64,000 nucleotides of DNA from JBMFVE01 sp049966155 (GTDB lineage Bacteria > Bacteroidota > Ignavibacteria > Kryptoniales > JAKASW01): contig JBMFVE010000003.1 in NCBI GenBank assembly GCA_049966155.1, forward strand, positions 62,001 to 126,000. Reading direction: 5' to 3'. The translations under genes were made by a program, and so were the position numbers. The notes below the pieces were generated by a model. The model saw only the letters and a list, made by a program, of their open reading frames with translations, did no database searches and was not told the DNA's origin. This document shows positions 17,864 to 26,759 of this stretch, in pieces; within the stretch, counting starts at the first letter, position 1, and each line of letters begins with the position of its first letter.

Positions 17864-18712
17864 TTGGCTGAAATAAAAAAAGATTGGGCTATAATACTGG
17901 GATCATCAAGTGGATTTGGTGCTGCAACAGCAGTGGAGCTTTCCAAACAGGGAATTAACATTTTTGGTGTGCATTTTGACCGAGCAGCTACTATGCCCCA
18001 GGTCAATGAACTTATCTCGAAAATAAAATTAAATCGGGTCAATGTGGTCTTTTTTAATATTAATGCAGCAGATGCTGAAGAAAGAGAAAAAGCCCTGGAT
18101 GAGATGAAGAGTATCCTTTCTCAAAGCAAGGAATCCTACGTAAGAGTTCTTATGCATTCCTTAGCTTTTGGTAGCTTGAAGCCGTATTTTGGAAAGACAA
18201 GGGATGAGTCTCTTAATCAAAAACAAATTGAAATGACCCTTGATGTCATGGCAAATTCACTTGTATACTGGACTCAAGGTGCTTTTTTCAGAGGAATGCT
18301 CAAAAAGGGTGCGAGAATATTTGCAATGACCAGTTCAGGTGGTCATACTGTCCTGCCAAATTATGGAGCGGTATCTGCAGCAAAGGCGGCAATAGAGTCG
18401 CACATCAGGCAGATAGCGATGGAACTTGGACCTTATGGAATCACAGCGAATTCTATAATGGCAGGAGTGACAGATACCCCGGCATTGCGTAAAATTCCAA
18501 ACTCTGATTCAATGCTTAAGATCGCTATTCGAAAAAATCCAACCGGGAGGGCAACTACACCTGAGGACGTTGCAAAGGCCATTGCACTCCTGACAGATGA
18601 GCGTGCTCAATTTATAAGTGGCAACTTAATTGGAGTCGATGGCGGAGAGGATATAGTTGGCTACATTGGCCAGAATTCTCCAACCGATCTTGGCACAGGT
18701 GAAATAATTTGA
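17864..18712 (+). CDS. Enoyl-ACP reductase, FabL/FabI-like short-chain dehydrogenase
   Basis: A 282-residue NAD(P)H-dependent reductase of the SDR superfamily. It has the Rossmann motif GSSSGFGAATA near the N-terminus, MTSSGGHTVLPNYGAVSAAKAAI with the Y-X6-K active site characteristic of enoyl-ACP reductases (classical SDRs have Y-X3-K), and NSIMAGVTDTPAL. The C-terminal ISGNLIGVDGGEDIVG is also typical. It probably performs the last reduction of fatty acid elongation; the ordinary GxxxGxG motif points to FabL more than FabI. The start is TTG at 17864, supported by GGAGG six bases upstream. It stands alone, with purE upstream and the GWxTD gene downstream. Substrate choice is inferred. Confidence 0.82.
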   Translation: MAEIKKDWAIILGSSSGFGAATAVELSKQGINIFGVHFDRAATMPQVNELISKIKLNRVNVVFFNINAADAEEREKALDEMKSILSQSKESYVRVLMHSLAFGSLKPYFGKTRDESLNQKQIEMTLDVMANSLVYWTQGAFFRGMLKKGARIFAMTSSGGHTVLPNYGAVSAAKAAIESHIRQIAMELGPYGITANSIMAGVTDTPALRKIPNSDSMLKIAIRKNPTGRATTPEDVAKAIALLTDERAQFISGNLIGVDGGEDIVGYIGQNSPTDLGTGEII

Positions 18713-18792
18713 TAGTGTGAAAGTGCTAAGAGTAGAGCTGGAAATTCTAAGCTGTAGAATGATGAGAAAATTTTTTGCTAAATAGGGTGGTA

Positions 18793-20226
18793 ATGTTTAC
18801 CAGAAAATTTCCAGCAATATTATTTTTTATTCTTACACTGGGGTCAATTGTCTCAGGAAATGGACAAAAGCTTAGGATAAGTTATGACTATGCAAGTTTT
18901 GTTTATGACAGCACGAACTCTTATGTGGAGCTTTATTATTCGTTTGACCGCAATGGCTTGAAATTTTCGGACTTAAATGGCAAGCATATGGGCGGTGTTC
19001 TAATGGATATTGCCCTATACCGTTTGCCCTTCGATTCGCTTGTCAGGAGAAGTCTTATTCAGATTCCTGTTTCCGTAGAAGATAGTTCTATTTCATATTC
19101 AACTCATAACCTGGTAGGCCTTATGGCTTTTGTGCTCTTGCCCGGTCGATACAGGATTAAAGTGCAAGCTGTAGATATTAATGATTCCACAAACTCGGAC
19201 AGCCTGAATGGGACACTGGATATCTCGCGTTTTTCTCAAACGGCATTGTCGTCAAGCGACATCGAGCTGTGTTCAATGATTTCCAGTGCATCTCAACCAC
19301 CTGATTCAAATCAAAATGAGAAGAGTATTTTTTACAAAAACACCCTAAATGTCATTCCAAATCCATCCTGTATTTATGGTGCAGGCCTTCCAATTATTTA
19401 CTATTATGTGGAAATATACAATTTACTGAAAGCTGAGCACGACACAACATTTCCGGCAGATAGTTTCTATGTTGTTGATTATCGTGTCATAGATTCGTTT
19501 GGTAGGGTACATAAGAGTTCCGAGAAGATAAAGCACAAGTTTGCAAATTCGGCAGTTGAGGTTGGGACGATAAACGCTTCAAATCTTAAAACAGGTACAT
19601 ACACATTTGTTTTTTCGGTTCGTGATTCGGGTTCAAATGCCTATGCTACAACATCAAAGCGCTTTTTTGTGTACAATCCGGGTCTCGGCTCTCCAGTCAG
19701 TGATAGCGGCGGAGAAGCGGGTGCATCGGTTATGTCATCGGAGTTTTCTGGAATGACTGAGGCTCAAATTGATAGGGAGTTTCAGGAAGCGAGGTACATT
19801 GCAACCAGCAATGAAATTTCACAGTACAACAAACTCAGTGGGGTAGAATCTAAGCGTGCTTTTATTTATGATTTCTGGAAAAAACGTAATTCAAATCCAG
19901 TTTCACAAGTAAATACTTACAGGCAGATTTACATGGAGCGAGTGGGATATGCAAATGCACATTTTAGTGTGGGAAGAAACGAGGGCTGGAACACAGATCG
20001 CGGGCGCGTTTATTTACTTTATGGGCCTCCGGATGAAATTGATCGCCATCCGAACGAAACTGATTCTCGACCTTATGAAATATGGTATTACAATTCTATC
20101 GAAGGTGGAGTAAACTTCGTGTTTGTCGACCGCACTGGATTTGGAGATTATACACTTGTTAATTCCACGAAGAGGGGAGAAATACACGATGACGATTGGC
20201 AGCGGTACCTGACAGTGGGGAGATAA
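18793..20226 (+). CDS. GWxTD-domain exported protein
   Basis: A 477-residue secreted protein with an N-terminal signal peptide (FPAILFFILTLGSIVSGNG). The middle is beta-rich and resembles repeated immunoglobulin-like segments. The C-terminal GWxTD domain contains GWNTDRGRVYLLYGPPDEI, near residue 398, and YEIWYY. This domain is common in Bacteroidota, Ignavibacteria and related phyla; its biochemical role is unknown to me. The ATG at 18793 is preferred because AGGGTGG lies just before it and the signal peptide then begins normally. An in-frame TTG at 18775 would add six residues. Located after the enoyl reductase on the same strand. Family secure, function unknown. Confidence 0.85.
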   Translation: MFTRKFPAILFFILTLGSIVSGNGQKLRISYDYASFVYDSTNSYVELYYSFDRNGLKFSDLNGKHMGGVLMDIALYRLPFDSLVRRSLIQIPVSVEDSSISYSTHNLVGLMAFVLLPGRYRIKVQAVDINDSTNSDSLNGTLDISRFSQTALSSSDIELCSMISSASQPPDSNQNEKSIFYKNTLNVIPNPSCIYGAGLPIIYYYVEIYNLLKAEHDTTFPADSFYVVDYRVIDSFGRVHKSSEKIKHKFANSAVEVGTINASNLKTGTYTFVFSVRDSGSNAYATTSKRFFVYNPGLGSPVSDSGGEAGASVMSSEFSGMTEAQIDREFQEARYIATSNEISQYNKLSGVESKRAFIYDFWKKRNSNPVSQVNTYRQIYMERVGYANAHFSVGRNEGWNTDRGRVYLLYGPPDEIDRHPNETDSRPYEIWYYNSIEGGVNFVFVDRTGFGDYTLVNSTKRGEIHDDDWQRYLTVGR

Positions 20227-20331
20227 ACCGGAACCTGGCAGGGTCAGCTAAGAATATTATCATTTCCTGTTCAAATGGTTTGCAAGTTATTTGGGAAAGT
20301 GTTATACTTATGCGTAGGATTGACCATGATG

Positions 20332-20427
20332 CCGGTCTTAAAGCGCCCATTAGAGGCGGAACGACAGTTGAAGAAAGACTTATTAATTTAATCCTCTCTG
20401 CGACGACCTCAAAATGACCGGTTTTTT
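20332..20427 (+). terminator. Possible branched terminator-like element after the GWxTD gene
   Basis: CCGGTC (20332-20337) can pair with GACCGG (20416-20421), which is followed at once by six T residues. The enclosed 78 bases can form at least one small hairpin, CGCC-cattaga-GGCG. The closing stem plus T run resembles an intrinsic terminator with a branched top, placed between the GWxTD and RRM genes. Pairing over this distance is less certain than in a simple hairpin. Confidence 0.3.
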
Positions 20428-20513
20428 AATCACGAGCCATCCGTGTACGACTTCCCAGTAGGACGCATGGGGTCATCAAATTCTTTAACATTTTAATATT
20501 AGAGGAGTTCATT

Positions 20514-20825
20514 ATGAACATCTATGTAGGTAACCTTTCGAGAGATATCAGCGAAGAGGAATTAAAGCAGTCATTCGAAACCTTTGGACAGGTCTCAACT
20601 GTCAACATCATTAAAGACAAGTTTTCAGGTGAGCCAAGAGGCTTCGGTTTTGTCGAAATGCCGAATAAGGAAGAGGCGCAAGCCGCTATCCGTGGTTTAA
20701 ACGGTAAGGAGATGAAAGGCCGTGTTGCTGACGTTAACGAAGCACGTCCTCGCGAAGATCGCAACAAGGGTGGAAATAGACAGAGAAGAGATAACCGCGG
20801 CGGTGGTGGACGCCGGAGTTGGTAA
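20514..20825 (+). CDS. RNA-binding protein with single RRM and Gly/Arg-rich tail
   Basis: A 103-residue RNA recognition motif protein. RNP-2 is MNIYVGNLS at the N-terminus and RNP-1 is GEPRGFGFVEM at about residue 41, both with the aromatic residues that stack on RNA. After the RRM (about 1-78) comes a basic tail, GGNRQRRDNRGGGGRRSW. This is the architecture of the Rbp proteins of cyanobacteria and Bacteroidota, linked to cold or post-transcriptional control. AGAGGAG gives a strong ribosome binding site. It is monocistronic, with an intrinsic terminator just downstream and about 90 bases of untranslated leader or spacer after the element at 20332-20427. Confidence 0.93.
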   Translation: MNIYVGNLSRDISEEELKQSFETFGQVSTVNIIKDKFSGEPRGFGFVEMPNKEEAQAAIRGLNGKEMKGRVADVNEARPREDRNKGGNRQRRDNRGGGGRRSW

Positions 20826-20841
20826 TTTAATTCCGAAAGTC

Positions 20842-20872
20842 AAAACAGCCGGTTTATGCCGGCTGTTTTTTT
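20842..20872 (+). terminator. Intrinsic terminator of the RRM gene
   Basis: A perfect stem AAAACAGCCGG/CCGGCTGTTTT with the 6-base loop TTTATG, followed by further T residues, begins 17 bases after the RRM stop codon. It is the clearest simple hairpin-plus-T terminator in the window. Confidence 0.92.
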
Positions 20873-21049
20873 ATATCCCTTTTGCAGGTGCTTCGCCCGC
20901 AGCGATGTTTTTCTGTTTGGGTAACTTATTGTGCGATTTGACCAGCATGGAATTGTTACACTTACAGGTGCGGTTGATTGCATGATCCTATGTAGTTTCT
21001 TATATTATCACGAAAGAGAAAAGCCTATCACAATTATAAAATTTTGCAT

Positions 21050-21122
21050 GCTGGCGTAGCTCAGCTGGTAGAGCAGCGGTTTCGTAAACCGCAGGTCATC
21101 GGTTCGAATCCGATCGCCAGCT
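21050..21122 (+). tRNA. tRNA-Thr (anticodon CGT)
   Basis: A 73-nt cloverleaf. Acceptor GCTGGCG/CGCCAGC with discriminator T; D-arm in AGCTCAGCTGGTAGAGC; anticodon arm GCGGT-TTCGTAA-ACCGC, giving CGT for ACG codons; T-arm ATCGG-TTCGAAT-CCGAT. CCA is not encoded. Confidence 0.97.
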
Positions 21123-21285
21123 CGAATCTTTCTGGCCGCTTTAGGTGACCTTCAGCTGAGTTAATGAATGCGCTGCAGTTTGCTCTGAAGCTAACTGGCT
21201 AATTGACATGAAACTCTACTGATGAAATCCTGACGCTAATGGATTTGAATCACGTCAGTCTCTTTTTGTTTTCTGAGGAATCAAA

Positions 21286-22353
21286 ATGGAAATAAAATTT
21301 ACACCCATATCAAATCTTGGGGAATTTGGCTTGATCAGACGAATCAGGAATATTGCTGCCAGGGTTGAAAATTCACATGTCATTCATTCAATAGGTGATG
21401 ATTCTGCTGTACTCAGAACAAGTCATAACAGCATGGAAATAGTGACAGCCGATCTCATGCTTCAGGGGGTTCACTTTGATTTATCTTATACCTCCATGCG
21501 ACATTTGGGCCGAAAGGCAGCAGCAGTAAACCTCAGTGACATAGCTGCAATGTCCGGCGTTCCGGTTGCCGCAACTGTATCGTTAGGGTTACATTCGAAT
21601 ATAAGTGTTGAAATGGTTGATGAGTTCTATGAATCATTGGTGGAAGAATTTGGAAGATACAATTGTGCTGTTGTGGGCGGTGATATTTCTGCATCGGTAA
21701 TTGGAATGGTTATTGGCATAACGCTATTGGGGGAGGTCGAACCAGAAAGATATGTGTTAAGGCGTGGTGCGAAGCCTGGGGACGTCGTATGCATATCCGG
21801 CGACTTGGGCAGGGCGCAGGCAGGCTTGAAGATACTGAATCGAGAAAAGGCTCGTTATGTTCAGTTAGGTGAGCCGTCTGATTTTTCTCCTAACTTTGAT
21901 GGCTATGATGATGCACTGGAGAAACATCTTTTACCGGAGCCAAGAGTGGAAATGTCCAGGAAAATAACTGAAAAAATAAAAGTTAACTCCATGATAGATG
22001 TCAGTGACGGCCTTGCCTCTGATATGCTGCATATTTGTGAGTCAAGCGGTGTTGCCGCTGAACTGGATGAAGAATTAATTCCAATAGACCCTCTGACAAG
22101 GCGCATTGCCCGTGAGTTTGGCGATGATCCACTCAACTATGCTCTATACGGCGGAGAGGACTACGAATTACTTTTTACGATTTCTGAAAAAAATTTTAGT
22201 GCTCTCTTTAACCTTGAGGGGAATATCAGGGTAATTGGCAGAATATTTGAAGGAAACCCGGAAGTCAGGGTTAAAAGAATTTCTGGGTCTACTTTAACGT
22301 TAGTCGATTTTCCATCTTACCAGCATTTTTCACCCCTTCCTGACAAAAGATGA
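21286..22353 (+). CDS. thiL: Thiamine-monophosphate kinase
   Basis: ThiL phosphorylates thiamine monophosphate to thiamine diphosphate, the active cofactor. The 355-residue protein belongs to the AIR synthase-like (PurM) ATPase fold. It has the early IGDDSAVLR motif, VTADLMLQGVHFDL with the metal-binding acidic residues, AAAVNLSDIAAMSGVPVA, VVGGDIS, MIDVSDGLASDMLHIC and ALYGGEDYELLFT. Length is typical, and a GAGGAA site precedes the ATG. It is convergent with the GDPD gene, 7 bases apart. No other thiamine gene is adjacent, which is common for thiL. Confidence 0.96.
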   Translation: MEIKFTPISNLGEFGLIRRIRNIAARVENSHVIHSIGDDSAVLRTSHNSMEIVTADLMLQGVHFDLSYTSMRHLGRKAAAVNLSDIAAMSGVPVAATVSLGLHSNISVEMVDEFYESLVEEFGRYNCAVVGGDISASVIGMVIGITLLGEVEPERYVLRRGAKPGDVVCISGDLGRAQAGLKILNREKARYVQLGEPSDFSPNFDGYDDALEKHLLPEPRVEMSRKITEKIKVNSMIDVSDGLASDMLHICESSGVAAELDEELIPIDPLTRRIAREFGDDPLNYALYGGEDYELLFTISEKNFSALFNLEGNIRVIGRIFEGNPEVRVKRISGSTLTLVDFPSYQHFSPLPDKR

Positions 22354-22360
22354 GGGATGT

Positions 22361-23134
22361 TTAAAACCTTTTATTTTCAGCAACCCTCCGGGCTATTCTC
22401 CTTACAAGGGCCGGATCGTCAGAGATAATCCCATCCACCCCCATTTTAATTAGTTTCTCAATCCTGTTAGCACTGTTTACAGTGTAAACCATGACTTTTA
22501 AGCCGTGCTCGTGAAGACGTTCAACAGACCGACTATTGAGAAAGTGGTGATTGAGCATGACAGCTTGAGCATTATACTTGAGAGGAAAGGACCGAGCAGT
22601 AGGATTGAGGTTGTGTCTGTACAACGGGCCGAATTTAGCATCTGGATACTTGAAATGTAAATAACGCAATGCTTCCAGGTTAAATGAGCTGAAAATACAC
22701 GAGTCCATCATCTGATGCTTTTCAACAAGTTGGACAGTTTTATCGACAAGCTCATGCAGACCGTCGGACCATTTGTGTTTGATTTCAATATTAATATATA
22801 AGCTTGACCTGGCTAATTCGATCACTTCTTCAAGAAACGGCACACGCTCGCCTGCAAATGATTTTGAGAACCAGCTCCCTGCGTCCAGTTCACGTATGTA
22901 ATTTTTGCTAACTCTTCGCAATAATCCGCTGCCGTTTGTGGTCCTTCCTAACTTATAATCATGAAAGACAAAAACCCCTCCATCGCTGGACATCATGACA
23001 TCCATTTCAATCATGTTTGCACCGGCTTCAATGGCCTTTCTAAAAGATGCTATCGTATTTTCAGGCGCAATTGCGGAAAAGCCGCGATGTCCAACTATGA
23101 AAAGGTCTATTTTGTCTTTGAAAAGACTGAGCAC
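22361..23134 (-). CDS. Glycerophosphodiester phosphodiesterase family protein
   Basis: A 257-residue GDPD-fold enzyme that cleaves glycerophosphodiesters to glycerol 3-phosphate and an alcohol. Catalytic motifs are visible: VGHRGFSAIAPENTIASF (His and Glu), MIEMDVMMSSDGGVFVFHD (Glu, Asp and the second His) and VDGIISDDPALV at the end. There is no signal peptide, so a cytoplasmic UgpQ-like role is likely. It is convergent with thiL and ends 7 bases from it. The upstream gene on the same strand has its own terminator, so this gene is probably transcribed separately. Confidence 0.93.
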   Translation of the reverse strand: MLSLFKDKIDLFIVGHRGFSAIAPENTIASFRKAIEAGANMIEMDVMMSSDGGVFVFHDYKLGRTTNGSGLLRRVSKNYIRELDAGSWFSKSFAGERVPFLEEVIELARSSLYINIEIKHKWSDGLHELVDKTVQLVEKHQMMDSCIFSSFNLEALRYLHFKYPDAKFGPLYRHNLNPTARSFPLKYNAQAVMLNHHFLNSRSVERLHEHGLKVMVYTVNSANRIEKLIKMGVDGIISDDPALVRRIARRVAENKRF

Positions 23135-23152
23135 AGCTACTGAGAAAAATCC

Positions 23153-23200
23153 AAAAAGGTGCAGGCTTAAGTAGTCTTAAGCTGTAATGCCCTCTGCACC
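23153..23200 (-). terminator. Intrinsic terminator (minus strand) after the lipoprotein gene
   Basis: On the minus strand an outer stem GGTGCAG/CTGCACC encloses an inner perfect hairpin GCTTAAG-ACTA-CTTAAGC and is followed by TTTTT (plus-strand A run 23153-23157). It begins 16 bases after the lipoprotein stop codon and lies before the GDPD start, so it should separate the two transcripts. Confidence 0.7.
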
Positions 23201-23215
23201 ATTTCGAACATCAGC

Positions 23216-24232
23216 TTATTTAAGCTTTAGACTGGACACTGTTTTTTCAAAAGCCGGCAAATAATCATTCTGCATCGGCTTATACCAGTTAAGCGTCACC
23301 CTTATCACCTTGTTGTTCTTGACAACAAAATATGCACGGCTAAGTATGTCACGCACAGGTGAATAATCAATGCGGTAAGCGTCAAGTCCATCTATTTTAA
23401 TCTTTTCGGTGTGTGACACATTAGGGTACTTGCCTTTGTTTTGTTCGAAGACCTTGTCAACGCTTAAATTTTTCGCATCAAGGACGTCAACCTGTATAGT
23501 ACAGTCAGCACGATAGCCCTGTATGTACTCCGAGGCTGTAATGTCACCAGAAGCTTTCTTTGTTTGTGCAGTGAAGTTGTCAGGATATTGAATGGTATAG
23601 TATTCATTCTGGTAAGTTGTAAAGGTTGCAGAGGGAATAAGGTTTTCAGGCAACTGTGCTTGCTGAACTGCCTTTGGTACAATGTGGTATGTTGACTCAA
23701 CACTATCGAAGACGTTCCTGTATATTTTGTAAAAGTCGTTAAACCCAGCAGCCTCATAACCATAAAGAATACTGTCAACCACGCTCATAACTCTGTAGGA
23801 GTAAATGGTATTCTTGCTGTCCACCTTAAGTGAATACGGTATTTTGATGGCCGGGTTGCCAGCAAGTGTGGTTTGTACGTCAGGTTCAATTTGAGCTTGC
23901 TCCTGTCGCAGTTCATCTTTAAATGATTGCACATAATCATCCAGCTTCTTAGCTCCAGCATCCTCTGCAAAGGCATAAATTTTCACTCCCGGTTTACCGG
24001 TGGTGGGATCAAAGAACTTATTGGCAGCATCACTGGAGTTGTATACCCATACTTTACCGGGCTGCGTAGATATTGGCCAGCCATCGGGAAGGTGAATTGT
24101 AAATAAATTAGATCCGTCACGGTAGTCCTTTAGAGGCGGGACAGGGACGGGTTGCTCATTCTTCTGGCATGCCGAAAAAGCGATGCCAAAAATCAATAAA
24201 GCCAAAAATCCTCTTGCAATGTTTAATTGCAT
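23216..24232 (-). CDS. Lipoprotein with two PsbP-like domains
   Basis: A 338-residue protein with a lipoprotein signal peptide ending in the lipobox FSAC (Cys21), so it is probably anchored to a membrane facing the periplasm. After a Pro-rich linker, two related segments of about 150 residues follow, each opening with an F/Y-T-I-x-x-P-x-x-[FW] strand (NLFTIHLPDGWPI and EYYTIQYPDNFTA). They close with a fitness-like pattern seen in PsbP/DUF1795 domains. The role of such proteins in non-photosynthetic bacteria is unclear. It is divergent from the S46 peptidase lipoprotein gene with about 200 bases between them, so the two could share regulation. The repeated-domain reading is from inspection only. 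Confidence 0.6.
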   Translation of the reverse strand: MQLNIARGFLALLIFGIAFSACQKNEQPVPVPPLKDYRDGSNLFTIHLPDGWPISTQPGKVWVYNSSDAANKFFDPTTGKPGVKIYAFAEDAGAKKLDDYVQSFKDELRQEQAQIEPDVQTTLAGNPAIKIPYSLKVDSKNTIYSYRVMSVVDSILYGYEAAGFNDFYKIYRNVFDSVESTYHIVPKAVQQAQLPENLIPSATFTTYQNEYYTIQYPDNFTAQTKKASGDITASEYIQGYRADCTIQVDVLDAKNLSVDKVFEQNKGKYPNVSHTEKIKIDGLDAYRIDYSPVRDILSRAYFVVKNNKVIRVTLNWYKPMQNDYLPAFEKTVSSLKLK

Positions 24233-24435
24233 TTTTGCGCTCCTCTATTTTGGTGTGCATCTTCTGATGCGAAAAATATATCAATAGTTTCAGGAATTTA
24301 CAATATTCGAAAAAGATTCATGAAATTTTGTAATCATAAAGAAGTGTGATTCGTCTATTTTGATAACAATTGGCAATGGATATATTTATGGTTCATTTGT
24401 TAAATTTTCTTTACACAAACAAAAAAGAGGTAAAT

Positions 24436-26649
24436 ATGAAACAATCGCCTACCGTCAGGAACAGACGAAGGATATCGCTGTTCTCCAATATCCGACTGTC
24501 AGCTTTAATATTTGCTTTTATTGTTACTGCTGCTGGATGCTCATCCTATCAGACGACAAAGCCATCTTCTCACCTTTATTTCAATCCTGATACCGTTCGG
24601 GCAGGACAGTTTGACACGGGGAAGATGTGGACATTTGATTATCCGCCGGTCAACTATTTTGAGCAGACTTATGGTTTTACGCCTGACCAGAAGTGGCTAA
24701 ATGACGCACGGCTTTCAGCCCTGAGATTGTCCGGATGTTCCGCATCATTTATTTCGGCAGATGGATTGGTTATGACCAATCATCATTGTGCTCGCTATGC
24801 ACTTGATAAAGTTAACAGGCCAGGCGAAGATTTGCCCGACAGCGGCTTCTATGCCCCCACGTTAAATGAGGAGCGCAAGGTCGACGGAATGTATGCAGAT
24901 CAGCTTATCCAGATGAAAGACGTCACAGCAGAGGTGCAGGAAGCTTTTGAAAAGGGTAAGACCGACGAACAGAAAGTTGCTGAAAGAAACAGAGAAATTC
25001 AAAAACTTCAAAAAGATGCCTGGGAAGAGTACAAGAAAAGCGAACCAAACGACTCTATTTATACTCAGGTTGTAACGTTTTACAACGGTGGTAAGTACTC
25101 ACTCTATGTTTACAGGCGCTACACTGATATAAGGTTGGTATTTGCCCCCCAATTAATTGTTGCGTATTTCGGAGGAGATTATGATAACTTTACTTATCCG
25201 AGGTATGATTTAGATGTTTCACTTTTTAGAATTTATCAAGATGGAAAGCCACTCAATACCGAACACTATTTTAGATGGAGCAACAGCGGAGCACAGGAGA
25301 ACGAGCCTGTGTTCGTTATAGGAAACCCTGGAAGAACAAGCCGACTTTTAACCGTTTCTCAGCTTGAATTTAACAGGGATTACAGCTATCCGTATATCGT
25401 AAACTTACTGAAGGATGCAATGGACATTTACTCAAAATATATTGATCAACATCCTGATAAGAAGCTTGAGTTTCAGACAAGGTTGTTTGGTATTTCAAAT
25501 TCATTTAAGGCTTACACCGGATATCTTGGTGGGTTGAGGGATCAGTATTTGATGGCAAGGAAAAAGGCTTTTGAAAAGAAATTCCGCGATGAGGTGGATA
25601 GCAATCCAACCCTTAAAGAGAAATACGGCTCAGTTTGGGAAGAAATTTCAAGGATTCAGAAAGAAAAAGCTGAAATATATCAGAAATATCAGGCTTACAA
25701 CCTCATAGGCCTGGGGCGGTCAGGTTATTTCAACATTGCTTATAGGTTGGTGGAGTATGCAAAAACAATGAAAATGCCAGATTCAAGCAGACCCAGAGAT
25801 TATCAGGGTACAGCCCTTGATTCAATAAAGAGAAAGTTCTTCCCTTCTAACTTCAATCAAGATATTGAAAAGATGTTTCTTGAATATCAGCTTGGTTACA
25901 TGAGTTCAGTATTTGGGGAATCCAATGATGCTTTCAATAGACTCCTTGGAGGAAGGACACCTGTGGCTGCCGCGGATTATCTTGTCAGTGCTACGTCGCT
26001 TGGCGATAGTTCCAGGGTTGCCGCGATGCTTAACGGGTCGCCAGATGCAATACTCTCTTCAACGGATCCGTTTATTCAGTACGTAGAAAGCACCCATAAA
26101 GCGGCATCCGAAATGCAAGCGAAATATCAGAAACTTAGCGCCGAAGAAGCTGCTCAGGGTCAAAAGCTCGGCCGTGCGTTATACGACGTGTACGGCACTT
26201 CCATTCCACCCGATGCTACTTTTACTCTTAGAATTGCAGATGGTGTTGTAAAAGGCTACGAGTATAACGGCACAATTGCACCTCCTTTTACAACTTTTTA
26301 TGGGATGTACAACAGGTATTATTCATTTGGTAAGAAGTATCCATGGTATCTGCCCGGGAGCTGGCCGACTCCCCCTTCAAACTTTAAACTCAGCACCCCG
26401 CTGGACTTTGTCGCAACGAACGACATAATCGGTGGTAATTCAGGTAGTCCTGTTGTCAACAAAAAGTTAGAAATTGTCGGATTGATATTCGATGGGAATA
26501 TCGAGAGTCTGCCGGGTGAATATATTTATGTTGATACTTACAATCGGTCAGTGGCAGTTCATTCTGAAGCAATCCTTGAAGCTCTTTCAAAAATATACCA
26601 TGCAGATAGAATAGTAAATGAAATTAAGAACGGAAAGATAGAGTCTTAG
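24436..26649 (+). CDS. S46 family dipeptidyl peptidase, lipoprotein form (DPP7-like)
   Basis: A 737-residue serine exopeptidase that removes dipeptides from the N-terminus of peptides. The chymotrypsin-like triad can be read: His in VMTNHHCARY (about residue 116), Asp in YPRYDLDVSLF and Ser in GGNSGSPVV. Eighteen residues after that Ser is Gly, as I recall for DPP7, where DPP11 has Arg; this suggests preference for hydrophobic over acidic P1 residues. The ATG at 24436 is chosen over TTG 24370: AAAGAGG lies five bases upstream, and the product then starts with a normal signal peptide and lipobox TAAGC (Cys35). Lipid anchoring places it in the envelope. It neighbours a cytosolic dipeptidase and an OPT peptide transporter. 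Confidence 0.9.
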   Translation: MKQSPTVRNRRRISLFSNIRLSALIFAFIVTAAGCSSYQTTKPSSHLYFNPDTVRAGQFDTGKMWTFDYPPVNYFEQTYGFTPDQKWLNDARLSALRLSGCSASFISADGLVMTNHHCARYALDKVNRPGEDLPDSGFYAPTLNEERKVDGMYADQLIQMKDVTAEVQEAFEKGKTDEQKVAERNREIQKLQKDAWEEYKKSEPNDSIYTQVVTFYNGGKYSLYVYRRYTDIRLVFAPQLIVAYFGGDYDNFTYPRYDLDVSLFRIYQDGKPLNTEHYFRWSNSGAQENEPVFVIGNPGRTSRLLTVSQLEFNRDYSYPYIVNLLKDAMDIYSKYIDQHPDKKLEFQTRLFGISNSFKAYTGYLGGLRDQYLMARKKAFEKKFRDEVDSNPTLKEKYGSVWEEISRIQKEKAEIYQKYQAYNLIGLGRSGYFNIAYRLVEYAKTMKMPDSSRPRDYQGTALDSIKRKFFPSNFNQDIEKMFLEYQLGYMSSVFGESNDAFNRLLGGRTPVAAADYLVSATSLGDSSRVAAMLNGSPDAILSSTDPFIQYVESTHKAASEMQAKYQKLSAEEAAQGQKLGRALYDVYGTSIPPDATFTLRIADGVVKGYEYNGTIAPPFTTFYGMYNRYYSFGKKYPWYLPGSWPTPPSNFKLSTPLDFVATNDIIGGNSGSPVVNKKLEIVGLIFDGNIESLPGEYIYVDTYNRSVAVHSEAILEALSKIYHADRIVNEIKNGKIES

Positions 26650-26703
26650 TTAAGTTGACCATACCTTTTTAGTGCAGTTAAATTTTTAAGTGTTCTGGTA
26701 TAG

Positions 26704-26734
26704 ATTCCCCCTCCTCGTTTTCAGGAGGGGGAAT
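26704..26734. terminator. 12-bp perfect inverted repeat between convergent genes
   Basis: ATTCCCCCTCCT/AGGAGGGGGAAT pairs perfectly around the loop CGTTTTC, between the ends of the S46 peptidase gene and pepD. It is very stable and placed to stop transcription from both sides, although neither flank has a long T run, so the mechanism is uncertain. Confidence 0.6.
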
Positions 26735-26759
26735 TAGGAGAGAGAGTTATTTATTTGTA

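Noticed and set aside
20196..20417. 73-codon plus-strand frame after the GWxTD gene
   Set aside because: It begins inside the GWxTD gene, has no ribosome binding site, and much of it overlaps the terminator-like element at 20332-20427; the peptide resembles no family I know.
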